Shown here: piece by piece, positions 1 through 9,967 of the stretch
How positions within the stretch are numbered: the first letter of the stretch is position 1
Layout of the letters: each line of letters opens with the position of its first letter
Assembly: GCA_003049485.1 (NCBI GenBank)
Contig: PYST01000013.1
Span: forward strand, 177,881-241,880
DNA from: Ophioceras dolichostomum
Lineage: Eukaryota > Ascomycota > Sordariomycetes > Magnaporthales > Ophioceraceae
DNA: 64,000 nucleotides
Direction: 5' to 3'
The notes under the pieces: model-generated
The model's database searches: none
What the model was told of the DNA's origin: nothing
What the model saw: the letters and a program-made list of their open reading frames with translations, nothing else
Position numbers and translations under genes: made by a program

Positions 1-271
1 TGTCGCGATTCCTGGGTCATTATTCTTGTAATCATTTTTGCCTCTTAAATCAACCGGGTGCCTAAGTATCAGCGTGGCTGTTCCTCTCTGGACTCTGAAC
101 CCCTCACACTCATTATCATAGCGACTTTCTTTTTTTTTCTCCAGTCCTTGCAAAATCCTTCCTGAGATTCCATCGTGGACACCTACACTGCTTTCCTCTA
201 ACCTATCGCGGAGATCTTTCTGCCTTGTCGTTTAGTCCATTAGTTTTTTGCTGGTACATTTTGCGCTCACA

Positions 272-1321
272 ATGCGCTTCTCCACTTCCATACTGCTGGC
301 ACTGCCCATCCTCGGCGTCGCAGGCGAGGGCGCTTTCGAGCAGTACAAGGCGAAGTTCCAGAACTTCCTGGGTCAGTTTGGCGCGGCCATCCCGAGCGTT
401 ACGAGCAAGCTTTCGGAGCCTGCCAAGTCTGCCAGCGCAAAGTCGTCGCCAAAGTCTGTTCCCGCTAGGAAGATCGAGGTTTTCACTCTTGACAACTGGA
501 GGAACACTTTGTACAACCCCGTCAAGCCGGACGCGACCGAGCCGGAAGAATGGTGGGTGTTCATCACCGGTGGTAACAAGACATGTTGGGGTATGTGCCT
601 ACTACCTAGGTAGATTTACTATATGTTTTCTCTCTGTATTTGTCTTCTGGCTGTGGTATTACGCCTCGCATATCAGGCACCTCACTACTTCCCAGAAATC
701 TAACAGCTCTGCGCAAACCCTAGGTCACTGTGGGAAGGCCGAAGCTGCCTGGAACGAGACGGCGGCCAAACTAGCGACCCTTCCCGACTCTCCGCATCTC
801 GGATATCTCGACTGCGAAACGCAGCCCGTGCTCTGCAACGCCTGGTCAGCAGGCGGGCCGTCGATCTGGTCTTTCAAGATGCTGCCGGCCCCTGCCAAGA
901 TTGACGTCCACGGCACCCGCCTTCCGTTCAACACCACCACCCCCAAGACGATCATGGACCTGTATGAGAAAGCTGAGAGCAAGAAGGACGCGTGGAAGCT
1001 GAACGAGAGCGTCTTCCACCCCTTCAACGGGACCCTCGCGCAGTACAACCTCAACGTCCCCGTCGCGTACATCCTCTACTTTTTCAGCATCATCCCCAAC
1101 TGGGCTATGATGTTGGTGGTCTCTTTCATCAGCCGCACCATGATGTAAGTTCGGATCGGTGTGCTTTTCATCTCGTGTCGTTGGTGGCCGGTGCCGAGAT
1201 CTGTTGCTGACAAATGGTGGCCAGGAACCGTCGCATGAACAACCACAACAACCCCCAGGCGCGAGCCGGCGCCAACGCGCCTGCTGGTGGAGCTACTGCA
1301 GGTGCCGCAGGCGCGAGGTAG
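272..1321 (+). CDS. ER thioredoxin-like, single-pass membrane protein
   Basis: Three exons are read: 272-590, 724-1144 and 1225-1321, with introns starting GTATGT and GTAAGT. Joining exons 1 and 2 creates the sequence TCWGHCGKAE, resembling a thioredoxin-type active site (Cys-x3-Cys with a Trp and Gly-His). The first ~20 residues form a signal peptide (MRFSTSILLALPILGVAG). A hydrophobic segment near the C-terminus (VAYILYFFSIIPNWAMMLVV) is probably a membrane anchor, followed by a short Asn/Gly/Ala-rich tail. Several N-x-S/T sites fit a lumenal location. The ATG at 272 is chosen because the signal peptide starts there. The fold is inferred, not proven: the Cys spacing is wider than the classic CxxC. 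I know of no characterised orthologue, so the role (oxidative folding or redox in the secretory pathway) is a guess. Confidence 0.7.
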
Positions 1322-1559
1322 ATCACGTTGACGAGCAGGCGCCGAGGAGGGAGTGTGCGGAAATGGTCCTGCCGAACGCGTGCTTGGGTCGATGATGGGG
1401 CGTGATTGGAGGCTTTTCTTGGACACGATTTCCTTCTTTGGGATGTGCGTTGTCGCAGCATTGCCGTTGCCCTCTGCCCTCATATTCATCTTTCGAACTT
1501 GTCATTTGCATACCTAGTCCATAGTGGTGCGTGCAGCGGCCGTACGACAAACTCGATTC

Positions 1560-2218
1560 TCAAGTCTTCTTCTCACATATGTCCTGGAGGGTTTGCAGCC
1601 CCTCCAAGACTTGCTCTGGAAGCTTTGGGTTGGCGAGACGGCCATACCTGAGGTCACTTAGATCCCCAACGGTCTGCTGGACTGACTGCAGCAGTCTGGC
1701 CTCCTCTGCCTCGAGGTCCTGAATCTGGCCCTCGAGATCATCCGCCGCGGCTTCCATGTCCACAATGATCGAACTCAAGGTGTGGCGAGAGCCCGCTTCT
1801 CTTGATGAGAGCCCAAACAACTGATTTATGGGTTGCCATGATCAGTCTAAGTAAGCGATATGGATCCAAAATATGCCGAGGGATTAAACCTCGCCCACTA
1901 ATAGAGGTGGCGTGAACATACCGCTTTCTCCACCTCGTCCTCTTTATCAGCCTCATCGGCTCCTGCCTCCTTATTTGCCCTTAGAACATCACGACGGATG
2001 ACCTTGCCTAGTTGGGCTTCTCCTTCGATACTGGCGGAAACTGCATCCACCTGCCTGTTTCGCTGGCGCTGGAGATCACGGTACAGCGCTCGTATCTGAG
2101 GCGATGACCGTTGCGACTTTGGGAAAAAGTTGGCGAAATGCTCGAGTGAGATGATCGTGGGGAATTGAGCTGGGATGAGGAGGTAGTTGCTCAAGATAGC
2201 TGTTTCTGTAGGTGCCAT
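1560..2218 (-). CDS. Inner kinetochore protein of the Cnl2/Nkp2 family
   Basis: Two exons on the minus strand, 2218-1922 and 1820-1560, give 185 residues. The intron starts GTATGT and ends CAG, both in phase 0. The N-terminal part (MAPTETAILSNYLLIPAQFP, then a conserved stretch ending FPKSQRSSPQIRALYRDLQ) is what I recognise as the Cnl2/Nkp2 family, known as a CCAN/Sim4-complex subunit at centromeres. The remainder is charged and heptad-like (EGQIQDLEAEEARLLQSVQQ), consistent with a coiled coil for pairing with an Nkp1/Fta4-type partner. The upstream region is shared with the divergent eaf3 gene. Family assignment rests on sequence memory; length and architecture fit. Confidence 0.8.
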
Positions 2219-2766
2219 TTTTTGCTTGAGCGCAGTATTAAGCACGGAGCAAAGCCAATATTGTGTATTGCTAGAGATCCAACGGTGATGTGCTATGACC
2301 GGGCAGGTATTCTCTCGCTTTGAGGCCTCATTAAAGATGCTCCTTTTTTTTGTGTATTCGTGCTACCTGTTTGCAAACAGAGGGCTGAATGTGAGGAGGT
2401 GGGGTGGGCAGAAGGTGGTGATTGGGACCGGGATGGGTGAATCTAGGCCAGTGATTCGCTGATAGCCTGACGCGCTTCGTTCCGTCGCGTCGGTTCAGTG
2501 GGCACCCCAGTGCGTGGTCCCGTGACACCCTCTTTGGTAACTCAGGTCCTTCAATATTTGTTCGCTCGGCACTTCCCAGAATGACATTGTCATCGCCGCA
2601 TCAATATCTCGGTACTTAAGAATCGCCTTTGCGACCGAGCTCTTGGATCAATCGCCACTAATCTGTCGACACCCTGCGCATTCTACATTGCTCTCTGGAT
2701 CGTCTGGAAACAAAAGCTTCGCGTCAGGGCAAACCCACAGTAGGGAGAGAGAGTGAATTAGGAAGA
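2219..2766. promoter_or_regulatory. Shared divergent promoter region of the Cnl2/Nkp2 gene and eaf3
   Basis: These 548 bp separate two divergent start codons and must contain both promoters and 5' leaders. I see no clear TATA box or other feature I can name. A short open frame on the minus strand in this stretch has no coding character. Confidence 0.5.
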
Positions 2767-5516
2767 ATGCCGGCTGCCCCAAAGCAAACCGGTCCGCCGT
2801 TCAGGCAGGACGAGAAGGTGTTCTGCTTCCACATGGACATGTTGTACGAGGCTCGCGTCCTCGAAGTGCGGGCGGCAGAGGGCGGCGACGGATGGCAGTA
2901 CAAGATCCACTACAAGGGATGGAAGAACACCTGGGACGACTGGGTTCCTCAGGACCGCATCCGCAAGTTCAATGACGAGAATAAGGAGCTTGCAACTCAG
3001 CTGCGCGAACAGGTCAAGACCTCGCAGACGAAGAACGCGAAGCAGCTCAAGAAGGTCGTGGGTGGCAGGGCGAACGGCTCCGACTTCAGCTCGGCGCGAG
3101 GCAGCGAGGAGCGAACCGCCATGGCCCAGACGACCTCGAGCGGCCGAGGGCCCCGACGAGCCCGGGACTATGAGCTAGAGAATGTGAGTGTCATCCTTCA
3201 TTTATTTCCCCCCCCTTTTTTTTTTTTACTTTGAGTTCCCCGGTTCGACATATTAGGCTTCTGGTTTTCTCTCCCTCGATGCGCCACTTCGAGCGTTGTG
3301 AGCATCGTGAGTATCACGGCTTCTCCCTTACCTGCCAAGGAACAGGGGCAAAGAAAGTTCAGCCTTAGGGTGTGATGAAGACAAACGGAGTCATCAGGAG
3401 GAGGCCTTTATCTCGCTGTCACACATAGTATTGCAGGGCCTCTCCAGCGAGGGGGCACTTGAATTGGGAAGTCGGTTTAGTGGCTTGATTGGGTGATGGG
3501 CTTTGCGCGGCAAAGGGGGTTTAGTTTTTTTTGCTTCTGAATCTACGAACCCGAAAAAGAGGGTGTTGTGGGAGCAGCGCTGTATGCCACCCCCCAAGCT
3601 CTGCCCAAGTGACCTCAATAAGTTACAATTGGCAAACACGCGATTGTCCTGTCAATAGGCAAAGCTACTCTTGCCTCAGGGGGCGTGCGTGCCCATTGTC
3701 CACCATATCGGAGAAAGGCCTTGTCCAGCAAACAAGACACTCCCCCTTTCCCGCAGTTGCTGCGTCTGGTTTTGCTGTCACTCCCCTACTTTTCCTTTTC
3801 GTTTTGGTCTTGATATCCCACCGCCCGTCCTTTTCAACAACTGGCAGTCCGCCTCGCACCTCGTCTCTCGCACCTCGCACCCTCTTTTTTTTCTACCTCA
3901 ACCTGCAGCAGACGTGCAGACCCCTATTTTTCTTCCCTGCCTTTCATTTTTTCCCAATCTTCTCGGCTCCGTCTACGCGCCAGCAAACCAAACCACAGAG
4001 ACGCGCAACCGGCCAACCTCCGTACCACCCCTTACCTGTCAAAGCACCCCATCTCGCCACAATGCCTGCCAAGAAGCGGTCCTTCGAGCAGGAATTCCGC
4101 AAGAGAGAGCAGAGGGACGTCGACCTGCAGTACGACTGGTTGTTGGAACTGCCCAATAAAAGGATGAAGCTTTGGAACGAAAAAGATTGGGAGAATCGCA
4201 TCAAGGATCGCCGGTTTGGCTTCATCTCCAAGGATCCGCCTCTCCACCCCAAGGCCAAGATTAAGGCGGACCGCCTGGGAACGTGCCCGAGGATATACAA
4301 GGAGCACACCCAACTCATGCCTCGCCACGTCTTCATACCAACCGCAGGCCTTCCGGACCTCTCTCCGAGGGTGTCGCGCATACGGGCGGGCACGTATCCT
4401 CGCAACCCTCTCCCTGAGCCGGATTGGCCTAAGGATGTCGACGAGTCTTGCTCCTCATCGAGCGAGCAGCCTAGCAGTGGGTTTGCGACCACCCAACTCA
4501 TCCCAAGCGGGAGCGTCACACCAACAACATTCGTACCATCCGCACCATCCACGCCGCCCGAGCTCGGTTCACCTCGCGTCTCTTCTCCAGATTCCGATGC
4601 CACACTTGCCCCATCGCCTGTTTCTCTGCATCATGACCACATCGAGCCCAAGGCTGCCACTGACGAAGCGCGCCGATGCTCGGGCAATGTACAGGAGGAG
4701 ACGTTCCAGAATCGCCCATCGATCAAGCTCATCATTCCGACGGAGATGAAGGCGATGCTGGTCGATGATTGGGAGAACGTCACCAAGCACAACCAGCTCG
4801 TCCCTCTTCCGCACGCTCACTCTTTCGACGAGATCATCAGCGACTATCTGGCCTGGGAGACTCCGAATCGCCCGGAGGACTCTCCTGAGAAAGACCTGCT
4901 GGAGGAGACCATGGCCGGTCTTCGCGAATACTTCAACAAGGCCTTGGGACGCATCCTTCTGTACAAGTAAGTGATTCTCCCCTCCCATTCATTCTCCCCC
5001 TATCTCCCATACCTTTTTTGCCCTCTTCGAGTGTCCAAAACATGTGCTAATTCTCATCTTTCATTTCAGGTGGGAGCGTGTTCAATACATCGAGTTCCGC
5101 GAACAGTGGGAGCTCAACCCAGATGGCGAGCACAAATGTGCGGCCGACACTTATGGAGCGGAGCATCTCCTTCGCCTGATCGGTAGGCAATCAACCACCC
5201 TACTCCATCATGATGAAATTCGCGACATCGCCCCGTCCCCTCCTCCAATCCTCCCTCCCCCACCCACCCACACACTCGTGATCCAACATTCCCATCTCCA
5301 TCAATCGCGACCTAGTTTCTGACTCCTATTATCTCACCAACAGTGAGCCTTCCCGAGCTTGTCGCCCAGACCAACATGGATCAGCAGTCTGTCAATCGCC
5401 TGCGCGATGAGATCTCCAAGTTCACCTACTGGCTGAAGAACAACCGCGTCAAGTACTTCGTGAACGAGTACGTCGCTCCTGGCCACGACTACGCCGAGAA
5501 ATCGCGTAACGGCTAG
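2767..5516 (+). CDS. eaf3: Chromatin modification protein Eaf3 (chromodomain + MRG domain)
   Basis: Canonical model: exons 2767-3183, 4695-4966, 5070-5182 and 5344-5516, 324 residues. Exon 1 encodes an MRG15-type chromodomain (FHMDMLYEARVLEV ... YKIHYKGWKNTWDDWVPQDR) with its aromatic cage residues, then a basic linker ending YELEN. Exon 2 resumes with EETFQNRPSIKLIIP and the MRG domain (AMLVDDWENVTKHNQLVPLP, then LLEETMAGLREYFNKALGRI), continued through exons 3-4. In known fungi Eaf3 is a subunit of the NuA4 acetyltransferase and the Rpd3S deacetylase and reads H3K36 methylation. Intron 1 is 1,511 nt, far longer than its neighbours, and holds an alternative in-frame first exon (separate entry). 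The join at 3183/4695 restores the linker-MRG junction expected for the family, so I am confident of it. Confidence 0.93.
4062..5516 (+). CDS. Alternative eaf3 product: novel N-terminus fused in frame to the MRG domain
   Basis: Inside eaf3 intron 1 an ATG in good context (CACAATGCC) at 4062 opens a frame that runs uninterrupted for 211 codons to the canonical acceptor at 4694. It continues in phase into the MRG exons, then uses the same introns 4967-5069 and 5183-5343, giving 396 residues. The novel part starts MPAKKRSFEQEFRKREQRDV, is charged and Trp-containing for ~130 residues, and becomes Ser/Pro-rich. I do not recognise it. Codon third positions favour C/G as in real exons, and a pyrimidine-rich tract at about 3770-4050 could be its promoter and leader. 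The product would lack the chromodomain. It could instead be a gene inserted in the intron whose own 3' end was lost. No transcript evidence is available to me. Confidence 0.5.
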
Positions 5517-6692
5517 AAGTTCTATACTTTCCCTGGCCTGAATTTGGCCTGGATTTACATCTACGTTCTTGACTGCACTGCTCACCTTCCCCCACCTGCT
5601 CTGCTGCTACGCGACTGGCCTTTCTACCCTTCCACCGTCCAGTCGCCAACGACATATGAAAAAGAGATCCGCCGAACTTGCGAGTATCGTTGACTCGTCA
5701 AGCTCATGATGGGGGTACTCTCAATGGGCGCGTGATGGGTACACCTACATATTCGCGGATCGGGCCTCGACTGGTTGTGTTATCTTTCTTCTCTGAATCG
5801 CGAAACATTTCCCCCTGCACCTTCTCATTGTTCTCAGTTTTTCCTTTGCCTATTCCTTAGTCTGCTCGCTCCCTTTATCGGATTTCCCGGGTTGCAGTTT
5901 TTTTCTTTTTCATGGTTTGTCATCTCCTTGGCATGGCGTCGAGACGGATTCTAACACGGTCTCCCATCACTCGTCTACTCTTTCTTTTTTTCCTGCCGCC
6001 GATCATTTATTCATCGCGGATTTAAATATTTCAACTGCCTTGTCTCAATTGATACTGCATCTTTGTGTGTCGCAGGCAGTCTTTTCGCTCCGACCTCGAC
6101 CACGGTTAATGGTGCCTTCAATGTTGCTGTGATGTGATACTTTCCCCAGTGATCAATTCTTGATGTCCTTGCTCCATCGTCTCTAGAAGGTGACTGCTCG
6201 CCGGCCTGCCTTCGCTGCAGGCGGGCCATCCGCTCAATAGTAACAATGGAACTTGAGGGCGGAAGTAAGATCGGATGAATTTCTTTATTCACAGGAGTTG
6301 ATACATACAATACACGCACAATAGGAGTCAATCGGCGGTCGCAAGGGTCGATCGTCCCATGCACGCACACCACCTCCCGGCGCGATACCGAGCAGCTTCA
6401 CTCCCTCTCAAAATTGAGGCTCTGCATTCAACAATCGTTCCTTCCCATCGCAACGAGCCAGCCACTTCCCACCCCCCTGGCTGTGAATAACCAGTCCGCA
6501 CACCCCCCTCCCCTCATTGCCCCATTGCGCCTGCCTCTATTCACACACCATTTACGTGCACACGTGCACACGTGCAGAAAATCCAACTACCTGCATTTCG
6601 TTTTTCCCACCTTCCCCATCCAACCAATCCTCACACCGATCGCCCCAGCAACCTCAGCAGCAGCTCAGCAGCAGCAACAGCAACAACCCTCT
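5517..6692. other. Intergenic: 3' side of eaf3 and downstream side of the uL30m gene
   Basis: The two flanking genes converge here. The stretch is pyrimidine-rich and contains a short CAG/CAA microsatellite at about 6655-6690, immediately past the uL30m stop codon. No coding signal beyond short, biased open frames. Confidence 0.6.
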
Positions 6693-6953
6693 TCACCTCG
6701 GCACAGCCTTCTCCACGAAAAAGCCCGCCTCCGGCGTCCGCTCGGCCTTGACCTCCCGCTTCGTCTTGGGCGTGTCCACCTCCTGCACCAGCACCAGCTC
6801 CTTGACCTTCATGATCATGCCCGCGAACTGCGCGCTCACCGGGTGGAAGACGGTCTGGGTCCGCCTCCTGAGGCCCAGCGCCGCCAGCACGCCCCTCGTG
6901 CGCTGGGGGAGGCCGATCGCGCTGCGGTGGAGCGTTATTCGGAAGTAGCTCAT
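6693..6953 (-). CDS. mrpl33: Mitochondrial large-subunit ribosomal protein uL30m (Mrpl33)
   Basis: Single exon of 86 residues starting MSYFRITLHRSAIGLPQRTR. The core LAALGLRRRTQTVFHPVS followed by GMIMKVKELV is the ribosomal L30 fold signature seen in fungal mitochondrial uL30m. Length fits the family (about 85-95 residues in fungi). The chosen Met begins the first beta strand; the open frame extends further upstream, but that part is low-complexity and unlike the family. It acts in the mitochondrial 54S subunit. No separate presequence is apparent, as is usual for this small protein. Confidence 0.88.
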   Translation of the reverse strand: MSYFRITLHRSAIGLPQRTRGVLAALGLRRRTQTVFHPVSAQFAGMIMKVKELVLVQEVDTPKTKREVKAERTPEAGFFVEKAVPR

Positions 6954-7899
6954 TTTTTTCGCGTCTCTTTGTCTAGGTCTCTCTCGCTCGAGTTTTCGCC
7001 CCAGCCCGGCCCGTCTCGTCGTTTCGGCTCTGCTCGTTATCGCCTGGTTGGCCGGCTGAAATTTCCTGGCCGGCCCGGTCGTGTCCCACCCTCTTCTGGA
7101 TCTGTCCTCTTCCGTGTGTCCCGTTGGTTGAGTAGTAGATGCAGCCTCCAAAGTTCCTTCAACGCAAATGCCCCGTCGGCTAGTCGAGGTAGGATGGGCT
7201 CTGGGTAGAAACCTGTATTAGTCGTTGAAGAACTACCATCCAGGACGACTTGTGAGGAGGTGCGGTCGACCGGAACGGTAAATTCCGGGGTGAGGCAAGC
7301 TGGGTATTTACCTGTGATGACAGCAGACTGATCTCTCTAAATCGAAAACTAAAGTTCGGGATACCTCGACAGCCTCTGAGGTTCAAGACTGCGCGAATTG
7401 GACAGCACGATGTGGTTGTTTGGACGGGTGGCTGCTGCTTCGTGCTGGTCGTCAAAATTTCCTGTGATGTCGTCTGCGGTCAAGAATTTGGCGATCGCTC
7501 CGAAGTCTTGGCCGAATGGTCCGTGCGAAATCCAGCACCAAAATTTCTTCATCACAAATGTGCCATCTTCTACGCCGGTCATGAGGTCACCCACCAAGAG
7601 GGAGGAGTCGATCGATTACGCCAATTGAACAAGCTTTCAGCAAAGGCCAATTGAAAACTCCGAGCGGTAATCTATTAAAGGGTGCTACACGCGGACAGCT
7701 TCATACACCATTCAAACCTCTACTTTCACCTTGAGTCGTTCCAAGCCGAATCCCTCAAACTCGTGACCCGGCTCTGTGGGATAGAGTCGGATCTAAAATG
7801 TCTGGTAATGGCCATTGTGTTTCCGAAAGCCTTCTCTAACCTATCCATAATATTGATGAAAAAACTGAGAATTCCCTAGGCGCTTAGATGCAGCGACGT
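6954..7899. other. Intergenic between the uL30m gene and acl1
   Basis: Contains the uL30m promoter (minus strand) and the acl1 3' untranslated region. An 82-codon open frame on the minus strand (7349-7597) has no recognisable domain and I do not call it. Confidence 0.5.
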
Positions 7900-9967
7900 T
7901 CACATCTGCACCTCGACACGACCCTCCGCACCCGGCTGCGTCTGGCTGAGGGTGGGCAGGAGGTAGGTGATGTCGTCCCACGGGTGGCGGTACAGGCCGG
8001 TGCGCAGCCTCTTCTGGTCGAGGTAGTGCGCAATCAGACCGATGCTGCGACCCAGCACGAACAGGCCGTTCAGGACACCCATGTTAAGGTAGTCCTCGGC
8101 CTCCTCAGGGCTGAAGGCACCGCAGTTGCGGAGCAGGTCGACGAAGCAGACGGCGATGCAGCCATCGACGTTGAGGATGAGGTTGTCCTTCTTTGAGGTA
8201 GTGACCGTCTCCACAGCCAGAGCGTAGTCCAGCAGCTTGTGGCTGGGGAACTTGGCCTTGACGTACTCCTTGACCAGCTCGACACGCAGATCGGGGTTGT
8301 TCCGCGACTTGACACGGTGGCCGATACCGGGAATGAGCTTGTTCTGCTTGCGCATGGTATCGACGAACTCACGGGGGCTCAGGCCCTTGTCGAACGCCTT
8401 GGTGAACTCTTCCGCAGCGCCATCCAGGGCACCACCGAAGCGAGAGCCAATGGTCAGAAGACCAGAGACAAGAGCGCTGATCAGGTCCTTGCCGGCGCGG
8501 GTGGTAATGATAGTGTTCATGGCACCAGACACAGCCGGGCCGTGATCGGCCGTTAGCATCAGCACCATCTCCAGGAACTTGGACGCATAGTCCGGCAGAC
8601 GGCGGCGGAACCACAGCAAAGCCATGACACCACCAATACCGATATCCTCCTTGAACACGTCCGAGATGGGCATCCCAGCGTACAGCAGCTCCTGTCCACG
8701 GTCATCAGAGATGGTAGAGATGAAGGCAGCGGGCTTGCGGATTAGGCCCAGCTCCTGAGCCCACGAGTAATCGATGGGGATCTTCGGCACGGCCGGCTCG
8801 GGTTGAGGCTTGATGGTGCCCTCCTTGACAAGCTTCTTGTAAACGGACTCCAGGAGCTGAGGCATGTCCTCGAAGGTGTCCGGGACGTAGAAACCGGCCT
8901 CCTTCATCATCTTGTTCTTCATGGCCGCCGTCTCGAGCTGCGAGTTGGCAAAAGCACCAGCGTGACCGAATTGGACCTCGGTCTTGAACATGCTAGCGCA
9001 CGTGCCGATAGCCCAAGCGACGATGGGCTTGGTCACAATACCCTGCTTGACAGCGTCGATGACCTTGTACTCCTCGACACCGCCGACCTCACCCAGAAGC
9101 AGCAGGATCTTGCAGTCGGGATCAGCCTGGTACCTGAGGATGTGGTCAATGAAGGTGGTTCCAGGATAGCGATCACCACCAATGGCGACACCCTCGTAGA
9201 CACCGTCCGTGGTCTGGGAGATGATGTTGTTCAGCTCGTTGGACATGCCTCCGGACTTGGAGACGTAGCCAACCGAGCCCTTGCGGTAAAGCTTAGACGC
9301 CACGATGTTGTCCATCATGCCGCCGGTGTTGCCAATCTTGAAGCAGCCGGGCTTGATACCACCAACAGTAGCGGGGCCAATGATGGTGACGCCCTTCTTC
9401 TTCGCGATATGCGCAATCTCGCGAGCTCGCTACAAAAGTGAAGCGGGGCACATGTCAGTAGAGCGAACCTATACCAAGGGGTCTTGGGATCACACTCACC
9501 CTCTCAGGCACGCCCTCCGCAATGATGGCGATGGTCTTGATCTGGGGGTACTCCATGAGCTCCAGGGTCGAGCTGTAGACACTTCGGGACGAAGCGAAGT
9601 TGACCACGACGTCGACGTCAGGGTGCTTCGCCATCGCCTTCTGGCACTCCTGGTAGACGGGCAGCAGGGTCTCGCTGGTTCCCCAGTACATCTTGCTCAC
9701 AAACTGGCCGCCGAAGGTGTAGATGATGCCGGCGACCGAGGGCGAGGACCGCTTGCAGATGAAGTCGAAGTCCAGCATGCCCTGAACAGCGCGGGGCTGG
9801 AGGCCGTAGACGAAGCATCGTGTCTTGTTATTGAACAGCGCATGCGTCGGCAGCGGGCTCAGCGGCCTGCTGGGAGCAGGGAACCGGCGGATGTTGTCGT
9901 TAGCAGACAGACCGCCGGTTGGGTTGGTGGTGCCAGTAGCACCGGCCGAAGGCGTCGCGGCAGGCAT
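7900..9967 (-). CDS. acl1: ATP-citrate lyase subunit 1 (catalytic/CoA-ligase and citrate-synthase-like half)
   Basis: Exons 9967-9500 and 9429-7900 (intron GTGAGT..TAG, phase 0) give 665 residues, close to other fungal ACL1 proteins. The chain matches the C-terminal half of animal ACLY. It has a succinyl-CoA-synthetase-alpha-like region with FGHAGAFAN, where the His near residue 312 is the expected phosphorylated residue. The citrate-synthase-like domain follows (KLIPGIGHRVKSRNNPDLRV, then DNLILNVDGCIAVCFVDLL). The enzyme makes cytosolic acetyl-CoA and oxaloacetate from citrate, ATP and CoA for lipid synthesis and histone acetylation. The gene is divergent from acl2, which encodes the other half; this paired arrangement is known in Sordaria and other Pezizomycotina. 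The Ser/Thr/Gly-rich N-terminus (residues 1-25) is not conserved in my memory of the family. Confidence 0.96.

Noticed and set aside
3531..4061. Upstream extension of the eaf3 intron frame
   Set aside because: Composition is pyrimidine-driven (Pro/Ser/Phe-rich) and lacks coding bias; better read as promoter and leader of the ATG at 4062.
6414..7208. 264-codon plus-strand frame over the uL30m gene
   Set aside because: Shadow of the real minus-strand ribosomal protein gene and low-complexity flanks.
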